Shown here: piece by piece, positions 24,992 to 38,100 of the stretch
Layout: every line of letters begins with the position of its first letter
Numbering within the stretch: the stretch's first letter is position 1
Assembly (NCBI GenBank): GCA_902729315.2
Contig: LR746272.1
Location: 1,991,035 to 2,055,034, forward strand
Direction of reading: 5' to 3'
Source of the DNA: Spirodela intermedia
Lineage: Eukaryota; Streptophyta; Magnoliopsida; Alismatales; Araceae
Length of the DNA: 64,000 nt
Notes under the pieces: generated by a model
Told to the model about the DNA's origin: nothing
Database searches by the model: none
The model's input: the letters and a program-made list of their open reading frames with translations, nothing else
Made by a program: the position numbers and the translations under genes

Positions 24992-27798
24992 TCACTTGTC
25001 AGGGAGGTCTCTGACTCTCTTCCTGGAGTCGATGACGACTGGGGACAAAGATAAGTCCTTCGACCCATCTGAGAGATTGAGCTTATCTGTCATTCTCTTG
25101 CCACCGTCTGTTTTGGACTTCTCTGGAGATGATCCAAAGATCTGAACGGTCAAGCTCCCACCTGGAAAACCACAAGAGACTAAGGCGTCAAACCAAATTA
25201 GCAATATAAGAAAAGTCAACGTCTGTAGGGTGCTCGGCCCTAAAAAGATATAAAATAAATTATACAGAAACCCAAGGTGGAGGGGCGTTCGTTGAAGTCT
25301 TCCACCATAACGTGGGGTATTATGTTTTCCATTTGTGAAGAAATTGCTCATATATTTTTAACGATAGGGTTGACTTTTAATATTCAAGTGACCAGAGATA
25401 CGATTTTCAGCCCTAGAATTATGTCAAAGGATAAGACTGTTCAGCACAAAAAATCAGCCTGGGGTGCCAAAATTAGTGTGGAACCATTCTAGCAATCACT
25501 GGCATGCCAAAATTAGGAAAAATCATATGTTTTATAAGGCACATGCGGACATAAACCTTCAATTCTTTTAAGAAGTATGAGTACTAAATAGACCATCTTA
25601 CTCAGAATCAGAGCAGCTCCAATCCACCCAACGGTGTCCCATCGTTCACCCAGGAGAATCCATGCAAAGGCAGCACCCCACAATGGCTCCAGCCCATAGA
25701 TAATTGCTGTTTCAGTTGCCGTTACATCACGCATGGCTGACATCTACATCAATAAAAATAATAGTATTCAGCGTGAAGAATCGTAGAGAAGACTAGTCCT
25801 TTCAGCCTCAAGAGGATGGCAAGCTAGAAGAGAAAAATCTGACAAAAATACCTCCGCCCATAGGCATAACCCAGTTGTGAGAATGCCCGTGTAGAGAGCA
25901 GGAATCCACGGAAAGGAGATGATCCAATCCCACGATGGCCATGATATCAAGGTTTCTTCTTGCCCATTATAAGACATTTCTCTGAAAACATACCAGGCCA
26001 CTGAAAACAAGGCGATGACAGACACCTGCACCAGGATGCTTCTCTTAAATCCCTGAATGAATGGATATAATCGAAGGATGATGGGAAATGAGACATCTTC
26101 GGACCTGATATCCGAGAAGAGAAAGATAGCTCTCTTTCTTGGTGACTCGGGAGATGTGTTCCGTCCTGAGGATGTGAATGCCAAAAAATACAGCACTCAG
26201 CATGTTCAAGAAATCCCCAACCTGGAGATCACCAAGTTTCATTCCCCATGAGAAGACTGTTGATCCACAGAGGTTTCAATCCCCATGAGAAGACTGCAGA
26301 TCTACAGAGAATAATAGGGGCAGGTGTACTAACGTTTGGAGAAGATCCACTGCATTCCAGCATACAAACCCCGATGAGAGAAATGATCGCTCCACACCAA
26401 GTAAGAACAGGAATTGTTGATCCGAACAGGCCATCTATCAAGGGTACCGTGATAACCTGATGAATTAAGATTTTCAGATTTTTTATTCTCCTTGCCTCAA
26501 AGTTCACAATCCTCTCATAAACCAAAGACAGAGAGACGGATACTGCCAACGAAGAAGGAGAGCTCACCATGAACGCTGAGAGGAAGGATGCACGTCCAGC
26601 ATCAGAAGTCAGCAGCCCAAGGGCCTGGGTGAGGTACCCCAGGCTGACCCAGCAGCCCAACTCTATGCCAGAGGAAAGAGTTTTCCTATCCCCACGAGCC
26701 CACAAGACAAATGGCAGAAAAGGAAGGGCAGCAATCACGAACCGGACCATGTTGAAAAGTGCAGGATCAACAATGGCTTCGACCTCCTTCAGAAGAGGAA
26801 TATCACTAGCTAGAAAAGTAAGTGGGACTCGGTCATTGAACAATATGACTGATTCCATACTACTTTAGATTCAACAAGCGAATAAATCACAGAAAGTATG
26901 TTTTCTGGATTTCGGAAGAAGCACCTTTCTAGCACTAGGATAAAAAAAAAAACCATGAACTTTAGTGGTGACTGCAGCGGAAAAAAATAGACCATGCCTA
27001 AAATTTAATTGATTAGAATTCATGACTTCAAAAAAAGAAATTGGGTATTAATGTTTTCTTGTTCAATATGTCAATTGGCAAAACGCATCCTCGAGGGAGA
27101 TCCAACAATGAGGATCGTCCAAATTTGCAATATAAGACGAGGAAAAGTAATGATTGTAGCACTGGGCTCATCAATAAAGAGGACTGCCAAATCACATCCC
27201 CATCACGGGCAATTGGCAATGTCCTCCGATGTTACCAGACCAGAAAGACAGAGGAAATTGCGGATGAAGGATAGCTCGTACCGTAGATGATAGTCAGAAC
27301 ATCAAGCAAGATGATGCTCCTGACTTTCTTAGAAGCAAAGAAGATCCTCCGCCACAGGGGATGCCTCTGGACCGGCTTCAGGGAACCATGCCTCCCCGGC
27401 ATCTGAGCCACGAATCCTACATCCGAGCGTTCGTCGGCACTCCCCGAGGAGAACGCCACTGCCGCCGGCGCTCTGGCGACCTTTCCCCCTTTAATCAGAC
27501 CGCCATGATCATCAGTCGAGTTGGTACTGCTCTTCGAGTGCTCCTTGAAGAAGGGGTGGAGTCCCTCCCGACTAAAGGCCCCCGTCCTCGCTGTCCGGGG
27601 ACCTGGAGAGGAGGGAGACGCAGAGGAGGAGGAGGTGGCCGCATCGGAGGAAGAGGATGAACTCCTGGGACGGAGCAACTGGAGCCTGCCGCTCTCGCGG
27701 CGGCAAGAACAGAGAGAAGAGCCGGTGAAGGATAGCGGCGAGGCGGCGGCATCCAGGGGCCATCTGAGGGCGGAGGGCAATGCAGAAGGCGACGCCAT
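24992..27798 (-). CDS. EamA/DMT-family transporter, probably plastid envelope
   Basis: Seven exons on the minus strand: 27798-27282, 26809-26568, 26456-26334, 26221-26105, 26025-25852, 25743-25602 and 25161-24992. All are GT-AG and join in frame to 494 residues. Residues 1 to about 150 are Ser/Arg-rich, starting MASPSALPSALRW, a typical chloroplast transit peptide. Hydrophobic helices follow, with the drug/metabolite transporter pattern of two EamA halves: SIILLDVLTIIYGAS, DPALFNMVRFVIAALPFLPF, GYLTQALGLLTSDAGRASFL, LLGYQVSVIALFSVAW, YTGILTTGLCLWAE, then MRDVTATETAIIYGLEPLWG and LLGERWDTVGWIGAAL. The tail (about 55 residues) is hydrophilic, Ser/Lys/Asp-rich. An upstream in-frame ATG at 27,882 would add 28 residues but gives a less typical transit peptide. 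The substrate is unknown; the family moves metabolites across membranes. Confidence 0.88.
26239..26311. repeat. 37-base tandem duplication in transporter intron 3
   Basis: Two adjacent copies share CCCCATGAGAAGACTG and a GAT(C)CACAGAG block. They lie inside the intron between exons 3 and 4, next to the acceptor of exon 4, and do not alter the coding sequence. Confidence 0.8.
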
Positions 27799-28398
27799 GG
27801 AGACCCTTCCCTCTTCTCCCCGGGGAGGAGTAGAAGGTCTAGACCCTTCTCCCTCTCCGAATTTATTGGAGAGCACCTTCAAGTTGGAATAGGAGAAGAG
27901 GGGTTGGCTGGCGATCCCTCCTTGTCCGGGGAAAACGACCAGCGGGAGAGGAGAAAAATCTCGCGTTTACCATCGTCGTCGGTAACCCGGAAATTGGGGA
28001 TCGAACGGCCCAGAGGGGGGGGGATTCTGGACCAGTAAGCTTCATCAACAGGAGGCCGACTCGTCATCGGTAATGATTTTTCGGCCGCCGTCCCACGTTC
28101 ATCAGGCGTGATTTTTCAGCTCTGTAAGCCAGTCAACCCTCCAGTTTTAAGCCGAAATTCAGAGCCCCTCTCTCCGACACCTGTGGGTCTTTGTCTACAG
28201 ACGAGACATTTTGTCTCAATATACAAGAGTCTGTCTAGATAGAGCCCAAACTCTCTCTCTCTCTCCTCTCCCGCGTGGATCACGCTAGTAGCTCTTCTTC
28301 AAGAGATATATGAAATGCTTCGTATCATTAAAGCAGAGGCAGGGTTTCGGACAAAGTTTCTCTCCCTCTAGCAGTCTGCTAAATACGCTAAAGCCCAA

Positions 28399-28448
<50 letters not shown>

Positions 28449-28547
28449 ATAGTTTAAGGGATGATTCTGTTGGGTAGACGACTGAAGTCAACGCGAGACC
28501 AGCAAGTCCATCACGGCGAACCGTCGCCGTAAGATCACGCCTCAGGA
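27799..28547. other. Promoter of the transporter / 3' flank of the ATR3 pseudogene
   Basis: No gene. This 750-base stretch would carry the promoter and 5' UTR of the transporter (transcribed leftwards) and the 3' end of the ATR3 pseudogene. It includes a (TC)n microsatellite of about 45 bases at 28,400-28,444 and shorter TC runs near 28,252. Confidence 0.5.
28400..28444. repeat. (TC)n microsatellite
   Basis: A pure TC dinucleotide run of about 45 bases just 3' of the ATR3 pseudogene. Confidence 0.95.
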
Positions 28548-31500
28548 CTACGCCTCGATGAAGATATTCTCTGCCCTCTCCTTCCCGAGCCACCTGGCGG
28601 CGGCCTCCTCGCTTAGACCCGCCTCCTCTACGATGATCTCCTCCAGAGCCTCTACAACGTCTGCAGGCATCCTCGTCGAGCCGGCGATGCACACGGCGGC
28701 GCCGCCGCTCAGCAGCCGCCAAACCCTCTTCCTCTCCTCCTTCATCTTGTGCTGCACGTACACTTTGCGGACCTGGTCCCTGGAAAAAGCCGAGAAGAAG
28801 CCGCCGCCGCAGCCGTCCGCCGCTAGCACGCCGCCGTCCTGAGCGTGCGACACCCAAAAGTCCCGGTAGAGGAAGTCCTCCTGGTTCCGACACCCGAAGT
28901 AGAAGAGGATCGGCGCCGCCGCCGCCCCCTCCGCCTTCTGCGCCGCCCGCTCCTCCACGAACCCCAGGAAGGGGGCGCACCCCGTCCCCGGCCCGACCAG
29001 AATGAGCGGCTCCGAAGGCGGCGGCGCCGCCAGGCACCCCCCGTGAATCCACGCCGGAATCGGAACCCCTGTAGCCCGGAAGGGTAAATCACGGCGGCCG
29101 AATCGGAAGCCGAGGGAAGAGCGTTTGTAAAATATATATTTACCCTTCTGAGGGTCAACTCCGGCGAGCCAGTTGGAGCAGAGGTCGGAGCGCTTCTTCT
29201 TGAAAGGGGTCGTCCAGGTCAACGCCTTAACAGTCAGGTGGACTTGGTCGGGATGAGCCAGGGGAGAGGAGGAGATGGAGAAGGCCCTCGTTCTCAGCGG
29301 CGGCGCCAGCTGGACCAGCCACTCGAAGGGCAGCTGCACCGAGGGGAAGTCCTCCAGCACCTGCACATGGAATTAAATAAAAAATAGAAAACCCAAGGTT
29401 TTCGACTACTTTGCAAATTTCCGCAAATAATATGACGAAAAGTCAATGGCCCACTTCAAGAACAGTCCTCCGTTCTCTCTCGTTGTAGCGGTATAGATCG
29501 TTTCTGCCCACAGCAGAGGACAAGTAGTGAAGCCATACCTTCTCATTTTCATTGGTTGCAAAGAAGCTCATGATCTGATGGTACATAAGCGACATAAACT
29601 AAATAATAAGTAGTTTTCAAGCATTAAAGAGCGCATAATCTCGCATTTTTTATTTTTCCGTCAAAGAAAAGCAGACTATGGTCGATATATAATTGATTAC
29701 AAGGGATGAGCGCATAAATTTCTTGCCTCAAAGAAATACCGATCGGCAGATGTCACATCCATCGCCAGTTCAACAATAGTCTTTGGTTTGACTGGTTCAG
29801 TTGACATATTAACGGAAGAATCATCATGGTCATCGTTGACTTTACGCCAGACCTGAAACAGAAACTGCACTGGTTATTTAACACTTTCATGAAAAAAAAT
29901 TAAAAAAATAATGTATTATGCGACCAGGTGGGCTGTAATTGTGAATAAACTAAACTAGTAACCAAGAGAGAACAGTGCCCATGAACAGCTTTGAGGTATC
30001 CCCAATAAAACATGGATTAATGATTCCGGCAGAATGTAGAGGCCAAACCAAAAAAAAAAAAAAAAAGGAAAAAGAAAAACATGAAGGAAGGTTGTTTCTG
30101 AAGCAAAAAAGATCAAACGTTGAGGAAATGAAGCAAATGAGAGTATGGCGCGGATACATGCCGTGATATAACTGTCTGGGTGAAAGTTTTGCACGACGGA
30201 TGAATGCGTCTACAGCGACGGGGTCCTGGGCAGGAAGAACCTCAAGAACATCTCCCACCTGATACTGAAGAGCCATGATTTCGAATCCTCTGTAACAGGA
30301 ACTTGCAATACGGTGCGTGGTGAACAGTGCTTACGGAGAGAGATGATTCGAACTCAAAATGATGAACAACCTTCTCGGCTTCACTTTTGGTCTACTGCTC
30401 ATTTGTGATCTTAAAAATGCGCTTACAGAAGAATCATTTTCCATTTCGATGATAAGAAATTCAGCGAAAAACACGAGATCAACCATTCTCCATATTATTG
30501 AATGAAAGTTAAAAAAAAAAATTAGGGCACCCAATGTAAGACACCTTGAGAAAAATATATCAAATTTTAATTAGATATCCGTCAGTTTTTGTAGATCATT
30601 ACCATTTTGACTCATTCATTGACGCTTCCCTCGAAAACTAAGTCAATATATAAAGAATCAGCAAGTTTACAATAAATAACTTAGACTTAAGTGCATAATA
30701 AAATAATAGTACGTTAATAAAATAAGTATAATTATACCATACGGAGAAGATATTGTGGTTTTTTATAATGAGATTCTGCAGGAGACATTGACCGAACATT
30801 CCCTATCAGATTCTGGATGTAGTTCAGATCTGTCAAGAACATTTGGGTCAGAAATCTCAAAAGAAGATGCTTTGGTAAAATCTACAGTAGTACATGGACC
30901 GAAGCTAATCCAAATTACAGAAATAGTAATATAGGAAACATATGTAAATAAAATAAATATAATTATCTGAAGTAACTACTACATCAGGAACAATTAACCA
31001 AAATAATTGATAAGTTATATGTATATTTACGACCCGTAACATTAAACACACTTGATGTTGGAAATCAAGGGACCTCCAATCGTGATATTAATCAGAGTCC
31101 ATTTCATCAAAAGGCAACAATATAATAGCATATAGCGTGTTGTCATTGTCAGATTCAAGCGGGTACACCCTTACTTTGCTCGGAACAGATTGGCAAATTC
31201 TCAGCACAGGCAGTCTGACACCAGCCTCATTGAAATAGTTTAAGACAGCACGACCCCATTATTATACTCCAAAAGAAAAAAAGTCAAACAATGCACAGTA
31301 ATAAAATTATCAAAGATGGAATTTCACAGAAATGAAATTTGAAAACCTATGGTTCAACTGCCTCATTGTGGGCCTACAATTCAAAGATGCATTCATACTA
31401 CCTTAATTGAGTTATGTCGCAATCATTTGAGCTGCAGGGGAAATGCCAGTGATACTTTGTTTTACGCTTGATTTTCATTAACATCCCCATTCCATTCACA

Positions 31501-33322
31501 TAAAGAGTTGATTTCATTAGATATGAGGCACACACATTAGCCACTATTAAGCTTACCTGTTTCATTAAGGGAGAAAGTAAATACTATTTAGATTTTCATT
31601 AATTCATCATCTTAAATGAGTCGGAGTTGGAGAAGAATGGATATTAAAACAAATGGATACACTCAACTCGACTGCAAGGTATCAATTTCTGTCCGCCTAC
31701 CTACGCAGAAGCTACTCAGTAGTAGTCAGCTGGGTCCACCATATTGATACAACTGTGCAAAGTCTCCATCTATTAAACGTACTTCAAGGTCTTCTTATAC
31801 TGTCACTCAAATGGAAAGCAGTTCAAATATTTAACACTCTCCTAACCACACATAAATCTCTACCCTAGAAAAAAGGCACGAGGGCCCACTTGGAGACTTG
31901 CGATCACAGCAGGAAATGCGAATAATAAATTAATGGAAAGATATGTAAGTAGAAATTTCTAGCCAATGCTTTGCCCTTTTTAGTTGTAAAAGAGATTAAC
32001 TCACAAAAGACAATGAGAAGTTAGAATAAACAAATCTCTAATGACGATGGATTTTCAAATGCGATAAAAATTATAAACATGCATTACTACGATATCAAGC
32101 TATACAGGGACATTTTTTCAAAAGGAGTTAAATGGAGAGACAAATTAAAAAAAAAGAGAATCTTTTTAGCAGCAAATAACAACCAAAGAACCTTAATAAT
32201 AAAGCACAAGTTACCTGATAAAGATGTCTGTGTATCAGTCATCATGTTGATGTCATGAAAAGTGACCTCAATTTTTGGTATCTCCAAACTGTGACTAGAA
32301 GAGTCTAGATTAGGCAACAGTGTAGGATCCATTTCATGCAGTGCATTCCATAAAGATAAAAAGCCAAGGATCAAAAGCAGTTTCATATCTACAAAAGAAA
32401 TCAGATATATTTAGTCGATGGTCATTGTGGCCTACAACATGAATCGGTTAAAGCCTGAAATTTTGTAATGACAAAGGCAAAGTGGATGATATTTATTTTA
32501 TTCCATACAGGAAATGTAAAGCAGTAAGCATTTAACAGAATGCAACAGTTACAATGTCTATGTCTAAGCTTTCTAGAAATATCCAGGTATAAACCACCCA
32601 GAAAATGGGAAGATGATTCTTAACTATTGACCAACAGGGGCGCTAAAAGATAACTTCACAAGTCTATGTGACATCCAATTGAATGGTTTTAAAATCACAA
32701 GTCAACAGTGACCATAAGAAAGTCTTCAAGTTTATGACCATGAAGTCCGAAACATCCTAAACGACGCAGATATATTGGACATTAAAACATGGAGAAAATA
32801 TTCGCAAACTAAAAATCAATCACTAACAAAAGTACTCCAGAACATCAATGTACTCAAAAAAAAAAAAAAAATCATGACCCAAAGAGCCTTAGTTCATAGC
32901 ATACCCTAAAGGGTGCTCAGCATCTCCCAAGCCCTTTTCGATTATAGGGTTTCCACCAATCTTTAAGAGCCTCATATCCAGCTTCTTTGCTGCGTACTGT
33001 GGTCAATAATACATGTGAACTAGAGATAGACTGAGACATGCAATAAAACAATAAACAACATCATTCCTTTCAGTACGCTACACAAAAGCATTGGGTTTGT
33101 CAATAGGAAGGCCAACACCTAAAGCAATTAAAGGTCGTTCAGGTAGTCAGATAGAAATAGACAAAAATCAAAAAATGATAAGAGAGGGTTCTGGGTTAAT
33201 ACTGGTCATACTGGCTCAATGCTGATAAACCGGAAAGGATAGAGATAAGAGATAAAGAAGACTAGGGAAGAGGGAAGTGCAATAACGAAAGAAATTCACT
33301 GTTGGAGAAGATATAAATATAA

Positions 33323-33385
<63 letters not shown>

Positions 33386-34767
33386 AAAACACAGCCACAA
33401 AAAGACTTCTTTAGCCACATGAACATGCACAAGAAAGAAACAAGTGAACAAACTAGCGCCTATATTGCTCTACTAAACCCACAGAACAAACCCTAAAGCA
33501 GCAATGCTACTGCTTCAAATACCAATACCATCCTCTGATGAAAAATTCGCACATGGTGCGACAACATAGTAAATCTAAACAATATGCATTGACATCTAAA
33601 ATTAAATTATGCAACAATACTGAAAAACTCCATGCTACAGAACAGGATGAGGTAACAGGTCCAAAAAATGCCATAAGCGTGGAGGCATTGTAAACAAAGA
33701 TCGCCAATGCACATTAAGGATCCAGATAATAAAATTTAGTGATAAGTTTGGTGATATTACGTTGTATTTCTCGTACGAAGAATCACCCAATCCAAAGACG
33801 GCATAATGAACATGTTCCAACCACCTTTTACTAATATTCTTCTGCACGAGGAACTTCCAGAACTCCTGCAATAGGAAGCTATTTTAATTTCATAAATGAT
33901 GAAGGAAGCCAACTAAACCCGAACCAAGTAAATTTTATCAAGAACAAACCTGCACTGAACGTGGCATATCACCTCGGCCTCGAGTACACACTACAAAAAT
34001 CACAATATCCTCTAGAGGCAGAGAACTCTGAGAGAGGAGGCAAAAAATTTCTTGTCAGAAGTTGCAATAAAAACCACAGACGGAAGCAGCAGTTTACGAA
34101 TCCTAAGAAGCAATATTTGTACATATTTACGTAAGAGCAAATGGTATCAATATTTTATCAAAACATAAGAGTTATCTCGAAAGAGGAACTCATTCAAGAG
34201 TCCACTGGATAGGAGAGAACAGCCGAGAAACAGGAGTATAAGAATGTAGCAATTTAATCTGAGCATTGTTCTCTGACGGATGAACCAACACTGGAAAGGA
34301 GTTATTCCGAGTTTGGCCTTGCAGTAGACATGCGCTCACTCTACACAAAAAGATAGGATCATGACTGTGAAATCGATGGAACCAAGGAGAAAGAACGCTC
34401 TGGATCCAACAACAACAAAAAAAAACCATCAAACACAGTTAAACGAGGCGTGATGATAGGTTCCCTGAGCCAGAAAGAACTCCCCCGGAAGTTGTCACAC
34501 ATTGAAGTTGGAAAAAGTAGCAAAGAGCCGGATAAGGATCCAGAAAGCAAGAAGAGCACCCGATGAATTTAAACGCCAAAATCGTAGGATTACGGGACAG
34601 CAACAGCGAAGAATCCTCTCAGCGTCGAATTTCTGCGCGGAGAGAACACGTACGGAGGGACAGCCCCTGCGCAGCGCTTCCCTTCCCAGGCGTTCTGCCG
34701 CCTCCCCCGCAGTCCCCCTCGCTGAGGCGTAGAGCACCAGCAGCCGGCGGGGTCTCTCCCCCTCCAT
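28548..34767 (-). pseudogene. ATR3-like diflavin reductase, inactivated tandem copy
   Basis: All twelve exons of the neighbouring ATR3 gene can be aligned: about 34767-34621, 34027-33950, 33865-33761, 32996-32905, 32388-32215, 30829-30738, 30409-30335, 30273-30162, 29852-29727, 29574-29455, 29360-29144 and 29068-28548. Lesions on the coding strand: the intron 1 donor is GA instead of GT (34,620-34,619); one base is added in an A/T run of exon 5 (32,358-32,362), shifting frame; a TAG replaces TTG in exon 7 (30,394-30,392); exon 8 has lost its AG acceptor, gained one base and lost its GT donor; a TAG at the end removes the terminal Trp-Ser. FMN loops are altered too (SARGT for SQTGT, CTRGRGD for STTGQGD). 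Exons 11-12 remain open and almost identical to the working copy. A residual C-terminal transcript cannot be excluded, but a full diflavin enzyme cannot be made. Confidence 0.9.
33326..33382. repeat. (GT)n(GA)n compound microsatellite
   Basis: A GT run passing directly into a GA run, within intron 3 of the ATR3 pseudogene. Confidence 0.95.
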
Positions 34768-35128
34768 CCCCTCCTTTCCTCTTCGGCCCCCTCTGGTGAT
34801 CGATCGACTGCGCGGCAGATCTGAGCAATATCCTCCGGACTTGACACCCCACCACCACTGCCGCCACCTCCCGCGAGGGTTTGAAAATTTGAACGTCGTA
34901 ACGTATTTATCTCCGCCCCACTTGGCCCAGGGTTGGAAATAGCTGGTCACCACTCAGCCAATGGACCCCACCAGGATCTCCTCTCTCTCTCTCCGTCTCG
35001 CTATTTAGCTGTGTGTGGACAGAAGTCAACGGAAATGGTGAAAGAAATAGTAAGATATTTTATTTCCGTTTATGGAAAGGGAAACATGAACTAAGTTCTC
35101 AGGTCAACGGAAACATCGTCGCTTGGTG
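34768..35128. other. Spacer between the tandem ATR3 copies
   Basis: About 360 bases hold the former promoter of the pseudogene copy and the 3' flank of the intact copy. A short TC run lies at 34,980-34,995. The closeness supports a direct tandem duplication. Confidence 0.6.
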
Positions 35129-38100
35129 TCACGACCAAGCCTCGATGAAGATCCCGCCGGCTCTCTGCCTCCTGAGCCATCTGCCGGCGGCCTCGCTGTC
35201 CAAACCAGCCTCCTCGGCGACGATCTCCTCCAGCGCCGTCACGACGTCCGCCGGCATTTTAGCAGAAGAGCCAGCGATGTACACAGCGGCGCCGCCGCTC
35301 AGCAGCCGCCAAACCCTCTTCCTCTCCTCCTTCATCTTGTGCTGCACGTACACCTTGTGGACCTGGTCCCTGGAAAAAGCCGCGAAGAAGCCGCCGCCGC
35401 TGCCCGCCGCTAGCACGCCGCCGTCTTGAGCGTGCGACACCCAAAAGTCCCGGTAGAGGAAGTCCTTCTCCTGGTTCCGACACCCGAAGAAGAAGAGGAT
35501 CGGCGCCACCGCCGCCCCCTCCGCCTTCTGCGCCGCCCGCTCCTCCACGAACCCCCGAAAGGGGGCGCACCCCGTCCCCGGCCCGACCAGAATGAGCGGC
35601 TCCGAAGGCGGCGGCGCCGCCAGGCACCCCCCGTGAATCCACGCCGGAATCGGAACCCCTGTAACCCGGAAAGGTAAATTACGGCGGCTGAATCGGAAGC
35701 CGAGGGAAGAGCGTTTGTAGAAATATATATTTACCCTTCCGAGGGACAACTCCGGCGAGCCAGTTGGAGCAGAGGCCGGAGCGCTTCCTCTTGAAAGGAG
35801 TTGTCCAGGTCAACGCCTTAACGGTAAGGTGGACTTGGTCGGGGTGAGCCAGGGGGGAGGAGGAGATGGAGAAGGCCCTCGTCCTCAGCGGCGGCGCCAG
35901 CTGGACCAGCCACTCGAAGGGCAGCTGCACCGAGGGGAAGTCCTCCAGCACCTGCGCGCGGATTTAAATAAAAAATATAAACCCAAGGTTTTTGGCCTAA
36001 ACTTAGGAAACATATCGGAGATCGAGGATCAGATCATGGGATTATACCTCTAAGACGGTTCTCCGTTCCTTCTGATTGTACTGGAAGAGATCATCCCTGC
36101 CCTCAGGGGATGCGAAGTATTGGAGCTTCTCCTTCTCATGTTCAGCACTTGCAAAGAAGCTCATGACCTGATGCGTGGAACAGGAAAATAAGTAAATGAA
36201 TAAATAATAATATCATTAAAAATCCAAGATTTATGCGCACGCGATGAATCTTTTCAAAGATTTATTGTAGATTATCGTGCAGTCTGAATGCATGAATATG
36301 ATAAAAAATAATTACCACGTTATCAAAGGCAAAAAGATAAATCATTATGATTAAATATTCGGGAAAATTTCACACACAAAATAAAATTTTAAAAAATCCC
36401 ATGAGCATATTTGTCAATCTTGCCTCAAAGAAATAGCGACGGGGGGAGGCTGATGCCACGTCCATCGCCAACTCAACAAATGTTCTCAGTTTGACCGGCG
36501 GCGTTGACATATCCGCAGAAGAATCGTGATGTTTGCCGATGACTTTGGGTCGGACCTAAAATAGGAACTTCACTTGTTATTTCACACTTTGAGGAAAATA
36601 AAATAATAAATGTACCTTAAAAGGGAACCGGAATATCTTTTATTGTCATCTAAGATGATGAAGCTCAGCCTTCTGACCATATATATATAGTTGGCAACAA
36701 TAAATGTGAAATTATCACATTACATGAATTGGCATTTCACAAAATCCAATTCATCAGACACTAAATAAAGTAAAAAAATATATATTTTGTACTTAATCTG
36801 CAGATTGAAAGATAAAATATTCACCAACTTAATAAGCATAAACTAGAAATTATAGTATTCGTTCTCAATTTAAAGCTTCGCTCTTATCCTGCATTTCCAC
36901 CTCATGAGAGAGAAAAAAAAAGGCATGGGAAAGAATTAAGTACCGTGATGTAACAATCTGGATCAAGGTTTGCCCGGCGGATGAAGGCCTCCACAGCATC
37001 CGGATCCTGAGCAGGGAGAACCTCAAGAACATCTCCCACTTGGTACCGAAGGTCCTGAAGAGAATGGCAGCAATGATCAAAATCATCTGACACTAAAAAG
37101 TTACCTCTGGCATGGAAAGACAGAGAAAAGGGCTCACAGACGAAGAAGATTCGAATTCCAAATGACGGACGTCGGCGTCAGCGTCGGATTTTATCAACTG
37201 CTGATTTGTGATCTAGAAAAAGGAACATTTACTGAGAATCATAATTCCTTTCACCTCTCAAAACAAGTCAACGCTCATATGAATCCTAGAACAAGCTCAA
37301 AAGGAAGGGAGGCCTACAGAATGCCTTAACTGAGGAGCAAAAGATAAGACTCGAAAAGACCCAGGTGATGAGCTGTGCCTTTTGCAAGAATTATCAATGC
37401 GTTGATGCACTATGAACAAATAGCTGCTGAATCGGAGTAAACCAACAATATTTTCATACAATAGATACATTCTGAATTCTCAATGAAAAAAAACCAAGAG
37501 AACGATATGAAATTAAATTTTCCAATCATTTCTTCCTTACAGTGAAGGTAGAACACATTCTTGCTTAATCAAGATACAACAAGGGGATAAACATTAAAAA
37601 GGTGAAAAAATGACGCATTCCCACATAGATAAATCACCATCCACTTCAATGCTGCTACAAATAAGTCCACTTATTCCATGCCATTACTAACATATGCATG
37701 TGCACATGCATACGGGCATATGCATTACTAACATATGCATGCATGCACATGAATCACAATGCAAGTACACGACTAATATGCAGAACGGTAAAATATTGAA
37801 GTCCACGAAATAGATAGGGTTGTACCAATTGGAGAAGATACTGTGGCCTTTTGTAATGGGATTTTCCAAGAGACATTGAGCGAACTTTCCCAATCAGATT
37901 CTTGGCGCAGTTTAAATCTGTCATAGATATTCGACTCAGGGTTCACCAAAAAAACGTTCAGGAGGGGGGACAGCGCACTACATGCTCCAAAGTTGTATGC
38001 AAAATAATGTGAGAACATTGAAGGAAATCTACATAGAAAAAACGAACTATGATTTTCTGAATCAAGTGCTCTATCAGGACCATTTTTCCAAGAAATTGGA

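Noticed and set aside
28285-29158. Out-of-frame ORFs of 94-255 residues over the ATR3 pseudogene 3' end
   Set aside because: They are shadow frames of exons 11-12. The frame giving GPGTGCAPF and VYVQHK is the real one.
37680-37760. Possible CRISPR-like spaced repeats
   Set aside because: The ATGCAT units are short, irregular and without spacers, in a plant intron.
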